Of a stretch of DNA of 28,383 bases, positions 1 through 7,053 are shown piece by piece. The stretch lies in the NCBI GenBank assembly GCA_964587165.1, contig CAZPKH010000023.1, forward strand, positions 1-28,383, written 5' to 3'. Made by a program: the position numbers and the translations under genes. The number at the start of each line of letters is the position of its first letter. The stretch's first letter is position 1. Under the pieces are notes generated by a model, which was not told where the DNA came from, searched no databases, and was given only the letters and a program-made list of their open reading frames with translations. Source of the stretch: CAZPKH01 sp964587165 (GTDB lineage Bacteria > Bacteroidota > Bacteroidia > Bacteroidales > Muribaculaceae).

Positions 1-442
1 CGACAAGGCTCTTGAGATGATCAACGCCATTGTCGAGCTCCCCGAGGAGGGCAAGACATACACCGGCAAGGTGCAGTCGATACTCGAATTCGGCGCTTTC
101 GTGCAGTTTATGCCTAATCGCGACGGTCTGCTTCATATCTCCGAGATCTCATGGGACCGTCTCCCCGACATGGAGGCAAGCGGTCTCAAAGAGGGCGATA
201 CCGTCGAGGTGAAACTCATCGAGATCGATAAAAAGACCGGCAAATACCGCCTGTCGATGCGTGCCCTCCAGCCCAAGCCCGAAGGGTATGTAGAGCGAGA
301 GCGTGCACCCCGCGCACCCCGTGGCGAGCGCCGCGACGGCGACCGCGGACCCCGCGGCCCGCGTCGTGAGGGCGACCGCTCCCAGCGTGGTCCCCGTCGC
401 GACGGCGACCGCGCACCTCGCCGAACCGACAACAACGATTGA
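1..442 (+). CDS. pnp: Polyribonucleotide nucleotidyltransferase (PNPase), C-terminal S1 domain and tail (5' partial)
   Basis: The reading frame is open from the left edge (DKALEMINAIV...), so the gene starts outside the window. What remains is an S1 RNA-binding domain: GKVQSILEFGAFVQF, then GLLHISEIS, then VKLIEIDKKTGKYRLSMRAL. This is the typical end of PNPase, the 3'-5' phosphorolytic exoribonuclease of RNA decay. The S1 domain binds the RNA substrate. After it comes a low-complexity tail of about 45 residues rich in Arg, Gly, Pro and Asp, with units such as RRDGDR, RREGDR and RRDGDR repeated, ending RRTDNND. Such tails are common in Bacteroidetes RNA-binding proteins and are probably disordered RNA-contacting extensions. 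A strong terminator follows 20 bases after the stop. The catalytic RNase PH domains and the KH domain are not in the window, so the identity rests on the S1 context and tail. Confidence 0.88.
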   Translation, partial: DKALEMINAIVELPEEGKTYTGKVQSILEFGAFVQFMPNRDGLLHISEISWDRLPDMEASGLKEGDTVEVKLIEIDKKTGKYRLSMRALQPKPEGYVERERAPRAPRGERRDGDRGPRGPRREGDRSQRGPRRDGDRAPRRTDNND

Positions 443-462
443 CCGGATCAAATAATATAAGT

Positions 463-502
463 GAGTGCGCCGAAATCCAAGTTTTGGCGCACTCTTTCTT
501 AT
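463..502 (+). terminator. Rho-independent terminator of pnp
   Basis: GAGTGCGCC (463-471) pairs perfectly with GGCGCACTC (486-494). Inner GAAA/TTTT pairing (one G-U) extends the stem to about 13 bp around a short loop. TTTCTTATATT follows directly, as expected for an intrinsic terminator. Confidence 0.85.
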
Positions 503-522
503 ATTCATTTTATTATGCAAAT

Positions 523-553
523 TTTGGAAGATAGAAATCTTTTCATATCTTTA
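523..553 (+). promoter_or_regulatory. Bacteroidetes-type promoter for the secreted-protein cluster
   Basis: TTTG (523-526) is followed after 19 bases by TATCTTTA (546-553). This fits the Bacteroidetes primary sigma factor pattern of -33 TTTG and -7 TAnnTTTG, with one mismatch in the last -7 base. Transcription would start near 560, leaving a leader of about 110 nt before the ATG at 673. It lies just past the pnp terminator, which supports an independent transcription unit. Confidence 0.6.
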
Positions 554-672
554 CGCCCGGATAGGTTTTCAAATTAAACCACCGGCTGCCGGCATTCCCT
601 CGGCAAAGCAATATCCGCGAATCAATCATTTTATCGAGTCTTAAAAACCACAATACACATTTATTACTTATC

Positions 673-3600
673 ATGAAAAAGTTTCTCCTGCTCGGAGCGG
701 CCATAGCATCGGTGATGCTCGTCGCTACAGCCAAAGATTTTCTGATCCAGCTCAGATCAGGAGAGCAGGTGCGACTGAATGTTGACAAGATCGAACAGGT
801 ACGGTTTGAAGCCGACGACGATCAGACCGATCTCCCCGACGACCCGTACCCCTCGGCTACCGACTTCAGCCGCAAAATGCTCCTTATGGACCACACCGGC
901 ACGCGGTGCGGCAACTGCCCGCTTATGACGCTGGCACTGCGCACCATCGCCGAAGACCCCGCTTACGCGGCCTACACTCTCGCAGTGCTCCACTCATATC
1001 AGGGCGACCCTATGGGCACAGCACTGGTGCGCGAGATTTCCGGCATATATGCAGCCGGACAAGGGTATCCTTTCACCAACATTAACTTCAAACCTGCCGG
1101 TGTCGGCGCTCAGGAAAACTATCTTAAGATAGCCGACAACCTCCGCACCCTCATCGACAACGAACGTACCGACGTGCTCCCCGCCGGTGTCGCTTCGGTA
1201 GCCAAGCTCAACGACGACCGCACTATCGACCTTACCCTGGCGGTGAAGGCCGCTCAGACCGGCGACTACCGCGTGGGCGCATTCCTTCTCGAAGACGGCA
1301 TCGCTGCAACTCAGACCAACTATTATGAGGATGTGACAGGCGATACCGACTTCGATACCCACAACAATGTGGTGCGCACATTGGTGGGTCGCGATGGCAA
1401 CGGCGGCTTTACCGGCATCGATCTCGGTACTGTCGACAAGGGCACCACAGCCGCCACCCGGCAGTCGATCTCACTCGCCTCGGGATGGAAAGCCGAGAAG
1501 TGCCGTCTGCTGATATATGTGACTCAGCGGATCGGCGACCGCTACGTGTGTGTCAACTCAGCTTACGCACCCATCGACGGCGAATCGGCCTTCGTATACG
1601 ACCAGTCGAACACTTCGACCGACTCGTATGTGAAGTTTGATCAGAACCTCTATGAGTACGAATACACCGGCGGCGCACAGACTATCGAGTATGAGCTCGC
1701 CGACGGTGCCGACGTCGACAAAATCACCGTGTCGACCGATGCTCCCTGGATCAAGCATCTTGCAGTCGAAGGTCCCGAGATCACTTTCACACTCGACAAG
1801 AACAGCACCGACACCTCGCGCCAGGGATTCATCACCGTGCAGTACGGCGATGCCCGTCCGATCGATGTGTCCGTGCGCCAGAAAGCCGAGCAGCTTGCCG
1901 CCAATCAGGTGTTTAATATAGCCGTTGAGGTGGTATCTCCCTATGCCGTAAACGTGACATATACCCCCACCGGCTATTCCGGCAACTATCTCTTCCTCGT
2001 GGCTACCGCCAAGACCATCGACTCGTATATCGAGGCCGGAAACCTCGAAGGGTGGATGGAGGAGGATATCGAGTGGCTCGAATCGCTCGCTGCCGACAGA
2101 GGCGCCACTCTGGCTGACTTCCTGGTGAGCTACAAGCAGGGTTATGCCCTCGACGGCAAGGTCACCGAGATGCGCTACAGCACCCTTAAGCCCGACACCG
2201 AGTACTACGCTTACTGCTATGGCCTGACCCCTGACGGACAGATCACCACCGAGTTCCATAAGAAGAAATTCACCACCGAGATCGTGTCGACAGTCGACCT
2301 CACATTCACAGCCGATGTGACCGAAATCACTCAGAATACAGCCAATATCAAGGTGATACCCTCCAACAACGAGGATTCCTACTACTGGACATACGTCTCG
2401 GAGATGGATTGGGCTCAGTACGACATCGACTTTATCATGGACAACATGATACAGAACGTGCTCGCATACGTGCAGCAGGGTTACGACATCATGGATATAA
2501 TCCATGTCGGTCCGTCGTCGGAGGTAGCACCCGACCTTTGGTCAGGCACTAAATATTATCTGGTAGGGTGGGGTATGAACGCCCAAGGCTCGCCTACCAC
2601 CGATGCCCAGCAGATAGGCACCTTCACCACTCTGAGCAATACCGTAGTGAACGACTGCACATTCGAACTTGAGGTGACAAACGTGAGCGACCACGACATT
2701 CAGCTCCATGTCACACCCTCCGACGACGCCGTGCGCTACTACATCGCTATGGTCGACGAAGAGAAGTGCAGCGGCTATAATGACGAGCAGATGGTGCAGC
2801 GCATCATCAATATGGAGAACAACCGCTTCGCTTGGCCCGATGTATATCCCGAATACAAGGATCAGACATGGCACACCGTGTCGTGGACCTTCAACGGCGA
2901 GCAGACCAAGTGGGGCCGCGAGGATCTGGCATGGACGTTCACCCCGCGCCACACCTACCGTATATACGTATTTGGTGTCGAAGCCGACGGTACCCGCAAT
3001 ACCGAGATATTCCGCATCGACCAGACCACACTCCCGCCGGCCGAATCTGACATGACATTCAAGGTAGAGATCCTCGACACCGAGTGGAACTATGTGACAT
3101 ACAAGATCACACCTTCTACCGACGAAGAGTACTACATGCCGTTCCTTGTCGAGACCGAGGAGATGCAGTATGTCACCAACCCCGACGGCACTATCGACGA
3201 GGAGGAACTCACCCACCAGATCACCCACTACTACGACGACAGCCCCAACTACTACACCCGCAAGGGCGAGCAGACCATACGCATGCACTGGAAGTCGGAC
3301 ACCGACTACACCCTGCTGCTGTGCGGATGGGCCGGCGGCAATACCACCCCGTTCTACAAGTATGAGACTCACTCGCCTCAGATACCTTTCAACGAGAGCA
3401 ACGCTGACCTGACATACCGCTACGAGCTGATCGATGTGAACGATCTGATCAAACTCAATCCGGTGATGTTCGAAGGATTTGAGAACTGCGTGATGATACG
3501 TATCTTCGTCACTCCCAACGAGGAGGCCGATTACTACTGCTACGGCGTTTGGATGCCCGAATCGACTTATGCCGACACCGGAGGCAAGGACCACCTGCTC

Positions 3601-3975
3601 ACTCTGATACAGGATGAGGTGGCAAGTGTGGTGAACCGCCCCGTAGGCGGCTACCGCAGCCTCTCATACGGTGTGACATACTCGCTGAGCCTCATTGCAA
3701 AGGATAAGGACGGCCGTCTCGGCCCCTGGCACTATGAGGAGTTCACTCCCATCGAGGGTGGCGACATGATGACCCCCGCATACGACTGGTGGACAAAACC
3801 GTCGGGCGCGCAGGCTCAGACCTATATCATCACCCCCTCGGGCGAGGTGAAAGAGATGAAATTCCCTGCATTCTCACAGAGTCAGGGCGAGCAGGCACAG
3901 GGGGCGCGCCTCACATCAGCGCCTCTGAAAGCCAAGAAATCCGACCGACAGCCCGAATCGATAGGTCGCAACTGA
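673..3975 (+). CDS. Secreted multidomain protein: Omp28/thioredoxin-like, BACON-like, five FN3-like repeats
   Basis: A signal peptide (residues 1-20, ending VATA before KD) is followed by a short module, FLIQLRSGEQVRLNVDKIEQVRF, read here as about residues 23-45. Residues 65-300 resemble the Omp28-related family, with a thioredoxin-like MDHTGTRCGNCP segment whose CGNC pair is C79/C82. Residues about 325-404 look like a BACON domain (VSTDAPWI ... RQGFITVQYGDARPIDVSVRQ). Five related blocks of about 115-125 residues follow, starting near 411, 541, 661, 793 and 911. Each has an FN3-like pattern: an opening strand, a xVTPSxDxxYY core, then a Y-x-L/Y-x-V-x-G strand. No T9SS C-terminal domain is visible; the end is basic and polar. 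The protein probably acts at the cell surface or in the periplasm on a peptide or glycan, but substrate and role are unknown. It is first in a co-directional three-gene cluster that shares the N-terminal module. Confidence 0.85.
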   Translation: MKKFLLLGAAIASVMLVATAKDFLIQLRSGEQVRLNVDKIEQVRFEADDDQTDLPDDPYPSATDFSRKMLLMDHTGTRCGNCPLMTLALRTIAEDPAYAAYTLAVLHSYQGDPMGTALVREISGIYAAGQGYPFTNINFKPAGVGAQENYLKIADNLRTLIDNERTDVLPAGVASVAKLNDDRTIDLTLAVKAAQTGDYRVGAFLLEDGIAATQTNYYEDVTGDTDFDTHNNVVRTLVGRDGNGGFTGIDLGTVDKGTTAATRQSISLASGWKAEKCRLLIYVTQRIGDRYVCVNSAYAPIDGESAFVYDQSNTSTDSYVKFDQNLYEYEYTGGAQTIEYELADGADVDKITVSTDAPWIKHLAVEGPEITFTLDKNSTDTSRQGFITVQYGDARPIDVSVRQKAEQLAANQVFNIAVEVVSPYAVNVTYTPTGYSGNYLFLVATAKTIDSYIEAGNLEGWMEEDIEWLESLAADRGATLADFLVSYKQGYALDGKVTEMRYSTLKPDTEYYAYCYGLTPDGQITTEFHKKKFTTEIVSTVDLTFTADVTEITQNTANIKVIPSNNEDSYYWTYVSEMDWAQYDIDFIMDNMIQNVLAYVQQGYDIMDIIHVGPSSEVAPDLWSGTKYYLVGWGMNAQGSPTTDAQQIGTFTTLSNTVVNDCTFELEVTNVSDHDIQLHVTPSDDAVRYYIAMVDEEKCSGYNDEQMVQRIINMENNRFAWPDVYPEYKDQTWHTVSWTFNGEQTKWGREDLAWTFTPRHTYRIYVFGVEADGTRNTEIFRIDQTTLPPAESDMTFKVEILDTEWNYVTYKITPSTDEEYYMPFLVETEEMQYVTNPDGTIDEEELTHQITHYYDDSPNYYTRKGEQTIRMHWKSDTDYTLLLCGWAGGNTTPFYKYETHSPQIPFNESNADLTYRYELIDVNDLIKLNPVMFEGFENCVMIRIFVTPNEEADYYCYGVWMPESTYADTGGKDHLLTLIQDEVASVVNRPVGGYRSLSYGVTYSLSLIAKDKDGRLGPWHYEEFTPIEGGDMMTPAYDWWTKPSGAQAQTYIITPSGEVKEMKFPAFSQSQGEQAQGARLTSAPLKAKKSDRQPESIGRN

Positions 3976-3986
3976 TCAATGTAACT

Positions 3987-4026
3987 CTCCCTCCGGCGGC
4001 ACTCCCCGGAGTGCTTCCGGGGGGAG
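3987..4026 (+). other. Intercistronic GC-rich hairpin
   Basis: CTCCCTCCGG (3987-3996) pairs with CCGGGGGGAG (4017-4026, one G-U). Beyond a two-base internal mismatch, GCACTC pairs with GAGTGC. There is no T-run after it. It sits between the stop of the 1100-aa gene and the ATG of the 154-aa gene, so it could be a weak terminator, an attenuator or an mRNA-stabilising stem. Confidence 0.55.
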
Positions 4027-4064
4027 ATAACACAACGAAAATTCAATATTATATTTCCTCTTAT

Positions 4065-4529
4065 ATGAAAAAAGTAATTTTATTTGCCGCAGCAGCCATG
4101 CTGTCGCTCAGCGCATGGGCCGACCAAGAGTATCACCTTGTGGTGAAAGGTGCCGACGGCACTGAGCAGCAATTTAATATCAACGAGCTCGATCACATCT
4201 CGTTTGATGGTGACAAGATGCTTGTCCACAAGGGAGGCACAGCCACCGAGTTTGCTCTCGACGATATCGACCACATGACTCTCGACCTGATAGAAGGCAT
4301 CGAGGCTACTTTCGAGAAAAACTTCGACGGCCTGCAGCTTAATGTAGAGCGCGGCGTGCTCACTGCCTCGCAGCCCGGAGCACAGCTCAACATGCAGATA
4401 TTCGACCTCAACGGTCGCCTCGTGGCAGCCACAACAGCCGACTCCGAGCTCACATACTCGCTCATCGACCTCCCTACAGGCGCGTATATCGTGACTGTAA
4501 ACGGCAAAGCTGTCAAGTTTATCCGCTAA
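4065..4529 (+). CDS. Small secreted protein with two N-terminal modules and a T9SS-like C-terminal sorting domain
   Basis: The 154-aa product starts at the ATG that begins a clear signal peptide (MKKVILFAAAAMLSLSAWA, cleavage after A19). The frame is open further upstream, but that extension crosses the preceding stop and hairpin and has no signal peptide, so it was rejected. The mature part has two copies of a short beta-rich unit: YHLVVKGADGTEQQFNIN with ELDHISFDG (about 22-49), and KMLVHKGG followed by FALDDIDHMTLD (about 51-74). Residues 82-154 look like a type A T9SS sorting domain: MQIFDLNGRLV, a LPTGAYIVTV segment, then NGKAVKFIR at the end. Apart from the modules and the tail there is almost no cargo. 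It is likely exported and attached or released at the outer surface; function unknown. It lies between two larger secreted proteins that share its N-terminal unit. Confidence 0.82.
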   Translation: MKKVILFAAAAMLSLSAWADQEYHLVVKGADGTEQQFNINELDHISFDGDKMLVHKGGTATEFALDDIDHMTLDLIEGIEATFEKNFDGLQLNVERGVLTASQPGAQLNMQIFDLNGRLVAATTADSELTYSLIDLPTGAYIVTVNGKAVKFIR

Positions 4530-4563
4530 ATATCAATCAGAAAACATATAAAAACCGATCATA

Positions 4564-6366
4564 ATGAAGAAAATTTGTACGCTTGCGCTGGCGATACTCC
4601 CGATGACCATCGCCGCACAGTCGCTGGTAGTGAAAACTACATCCGGCGAGACTATCAAGTATCCCGTGGCCGATATAGAGCGCCTTTGGTTTGACACCAC
4701 CGAGGAGCCCCCGGTGGCCGACAACGTGCCCCTGTCGGTTTTCACCGACGCTGCTCTTCAGAGTGCGGTAGCAGCTTTCGATACCGATGCCGACGGCGAG
4801 CTTTCGGCAGCTGAGATCGCTGCCATCACCGAGCTCGACATCACCGGCTCGGAGGTCGCTTCGCTCGAAGGTATCGAGAACCTCACATCCCTGAAGAAAC
4901 TCGAGATGGTGAACTGCGCCAATATCCGGACTATCGACTTCGAGGGCAAACTCGACAACATCGAGTATATCAACGCCGGCCTCTGCTCGTCGCTCTCCAC
5001 CGTGAAACTCGGCAGCAAGCCCTCCCTCAATACTTTCATCGCTTTTGCCACCCAACTGAGCACCTTCGATTACACCGACCTCTCGGCTCTGGAGACAATA
5101 GCTGTATACAACACCAATCTCACCTCAATCGACCTCAACGGTATCACAACCCTCAAGAGCGTGTCAGCCGGTAGCGATATCCTCGAATCTATCGACCTCA
5201 GCGGTTGTACAGCTCTGGTGAAGATCAACCTTTCGGGTGTCGAGAAGATTGCAGAGTTTGATCTCACCTCGTTCCCCAAACTCCAGGAGCTCACCCTCAC
5301 CCACGCAAAGATAAAGACTCTCGCCACTACCAACAATAAAGATCTCCGCCGTCTGGACCTCGACAACTGCGATAAGCTCCAGACTCTCGATGTGAGCCGC
5401 AGCCTCAAGCTCAACTATCTGAGCTGCTATTTCTGCACCACTCTCGTCGACTGGGATGCTTATGAGGCTAATGTGATAATGTCGGAGGGTCAGAACGTGG
5501 CTACAATGAACGGTGTATACTCATGGTGTATCCGCCGCGTGCCCCGCGAATATCCCGAAGATATAGCCGCCGATCTTGACGACGAAACATTCCGCGCCGC
5601 TATGCTCGCTGTGGCCGATACCGACGGCGACGGCAAGATCTCTGTCGACGAGGCCAAGGCCGTAACCACTCTCGACCTCTCCGGCAAAGGCCTTACTTCT
5701 GTAGACTTCACCAACTTCAACGAGATCACCGACCTCAACCTCGCCGACAACAACCTCACCGAGGTAGACCTCGCTCTCTGTACCAAGATCACCAACCTGA
5801 ACCTCTCCAACAACCAGCTCACCGAGCTCAACGTTGATCCCCTCTCGTCGCTGCAGTATCTCAACGCTTCGCACAACCAGATCGCTTCTCTGGGCGCAAG
5901 CGGCGACCGCATCGGCACATCGGCACTGGTGGATGTTGACCTTTCGTACAACAAGCTCACCCGCGCTACTTTCTACTACAAGAGCAAGCTGCTGTCGCTC
6001 AACCTCTCGCACAACGAGATCTCGTCGGCCGACATACGCGACAACGATAAGATGAGCGACCTCGACGTGTCCTACAACAATATCAGCAGCATTACAATGT
6101 GGAGCCTCAAGGCTCTGGTGAACGTGAAGTTCAACGACAACCCCTTCACCCAGCTCGACGATTCCAAAAACTGGATCCTTCTGGAGACTATCGACTGCTC
6201 AAACACCGACATCACTACCCTCAACCTCAGCCAGACTACCGTGCTGAGAGGGTGCAATGCCATCGGTTGCGTCAACCTTGAGACAATCTACATCGGCGAC
6301 AATACTACAGCCACCATCAACAAAGACGACCACACCAACGTGGTAGAAGGTGCTCCCGCCGAATAA
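4564..6366 (+). CDS. Secreted EF-hand / leucine-rich-repeat protein
   Basis: The 600-aa product begins with a signal peptide (about residues 1-19, ending IAAQ) and the module SLVVKTTSGETIKYPVADIE shared with the two upstream proteins. Two blocks follow, each made of a canonical calcium-binding EF-hand loop and then leucine-rich repeats. The loops are DTDADGELSAAE (73-84) and DTDGDGKISVDE (352-363), both with all DxDxDG...E ligands. The repeats have the form LxxLxLxxNxLTxLDLSxxxx, for example ITDLNLADNNLTEVDL and ITNLNLSNNQLTELNV. They resemble internalin-type more than BspA-type repeats. The protein has no lipobox and no T9SS-like tail, so its final location is unclear. LRR arrays usually bind proteins, and the loops suggest calcium-stabilised folding. 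It is 34 bases after the 154-aa gene and probably in the same transcript, and it ends at a strong terminator. Confidence 0.86.
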   Translation: MKKICTLALAILPMTIAAQSLVVKTTSGETIKYPVADIERLWFDTTEEPPVADNVPLSVFTDAALQSAVAAFDTDADGELSAAEIAAITELDITGSEVASLEGIENLTSLKKLEMVNCANIRTIDFEGKLDNIEYINAGLCSSLSTVKLGSKPSLNTFIAFATQLSTFDYTDLSALETIAVYNTNLTSIDLNGITTLKSVSAGSDILESIDLSGCTALVKINLSGVEKIAEFDLTSFPKLQELTLTHAKIKTLATTNNKDLRRLDLDNCDKLQTLDVSRSLKLNYLSCYFCTTLVDWDAYEANVIMSEGQNVATMNGVYSWCIRRVPREYPEDIAADLDDETFRAAMLAVADTDGDGKISVDEAKAVTTLDLSGKGLTSVDFTNFNEITDLNLADNNLTEVDLALCTKITNLNLSNNQLTELNVDPLSSLQYLNASHNQIASLGASGDRIGTSALVDVDLSYNKLTRATFYYKSKLLSLNLSHNEISSADIRDNDKMSDLDVSYNNISSITMWSLKALVNVKFNDNPFTQLDDSKNWILLETIDCSNTDITTLNLSQTTVLRGCNAIGCVNLETIYIGDNTTATINKDDHTNVVEGAPAE

Positions 6367-6386
6367 TCCCTGACATCCATAAATAC

Positions 6387-6420
6387 AAAGGAGGATGTGC
6401 CGCCCGGCACATCCTCCTTT
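6387..6420. terminator. Bidirectional terminator between converging genes
   Basis: AAAGGAGGATGTGCC-type left arm (6387-6401) pairs perfectly with the right arm (6406-6420) over 15 bp, with a four-base loop. A-rich and T-rich flanks on either side let it work in both directions. It lies between the forward LRR gene and the reverse lipoprotein gene. Confidence 0.85.
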
Positions 6421-6441
6421 GCCAATATCATATCATTAACT

Positions 6442-6903
6442 TCACTGTTGGCTCGATGCTTGCGGCGCAATAGTGCCGTTGACTACCTCGCCGGGGAGGT
6501 CTGCGGCATCAGCCACAATCACTACAGGCACGGTAATGACGCTGAATGTAGGAGCCTGATTGTTCTCGTACACTCCGATGCGGATCTTTACGAAGTGGTC
6601 GCCCACCGAATAGAGAGAGGTGTCGAATGAAGCCCCGAAAGGCTCAACGATAGTACCACCGGCAGGTATGCCGTCCCAGTAATAATCTACGCCGCTGATA
6701 GCCACGGCTACACCATCGGTGGTGTATGCCTTTATGGCGGTAAATTCGAGATCCTGGCCCTGCACTGTGTAAAGCACACCATCAACTCCCACGCAATTTG
6801 CAAAATCGACGCTGAAACGTACATCAGAAGCTTTATCATCGTCGTCGCTGCACGATGCCAGCAGCAGAGGTGCAAGCATCAGTAACCACATAAGTTTTTT
6901 CAT
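6442..6903 (-). CDS. Small surface-type lipoprotein, Ig/PKD-like
   Basis: The 153-aa product has a lipoprotein signal peptide with lipobox LLASC (C18). SDDDD follows immediately, matching the acidic lipoprotein export signal that sends Bacteroidetes lipoproteins to the cell surface. The rest is beta-rich, with a motif like an Ig or PKD fold (YSVGDHFVKIRIGVYEN near residue 100) and the strand-like TVPVVIVADAADL. No catalytic motif is visible. It is co-directional with the C10 peptidase but separated from it by 150 bp and a terminator hairpin. I see no convincing promoter of its own. The name is generic and the function unknown; pairing with the peptidase, for example as inhibitor or anchor, is speculation. 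Confidence 0.8.
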   Translation of the reverse strand: MKKLMWLLMLAPLLLASCSDDDDKASDVRFSVDFANCVGVDGVLYTVQGQDLEFTAIKAYTTDGVAVAISGVDYYWDGIPAGGTIVEPFGASFDTSLYSVGDHFVKIRIGVYENNQAPTFSVITVPVVIVADAADLPGEVVNGTIAPQASSQQ

Positions 6904-6994
6904 AATCTACACTTTTTAAAGTTTGTTTTACGACATTATAACATTCGGCATGCTCGATTAGTTCTGCTTTGCCGACAATAAATACATATAAGCC

Positions 6995-7024
6995 GGAGGC
7001 TGCATCAAAATTGACACAGCCTCC
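6995..7024 (-). terminator. Terminator hairpin after the C10 peptidase gene
   Basis: GGAGGCTG (6995-7002) pairs with CAGCCTCC (7017-7024). On the reverse transcript the stem extends inward through TGTCAA/TTGATG pairs, two of them G-U. The tail is only moderately U-rich, so some read-through into the lipoprotein gene is possible. Confidence 0.65.
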
Positions 7025-7053
7025 CTGAAGGATTATGACAATATTGCTCTCCC

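Noticed and set aside
1558..3594. Long reverse-strand open frames (315 and 350 codons) opposite the 1100-aa gene
   Set aside because: They mirror the codon bias of the forward gene, have no signal peptide or domain pattern, and the forward product has clear domains.
3789..4064. 92-codon upstream extension of the 154-aa secreted protein
   Set aside because: It overlaps the end of the 1100-aa gene and a hairpin; the signal peptide starts at 4065.
6904..7053. Separate promoter for the small lipoprotein gene
   Set aside because: No reverse-strand TAnnTTTG box was found in this gap; only AT-rich sequence and the peptidase terminator hairpin.
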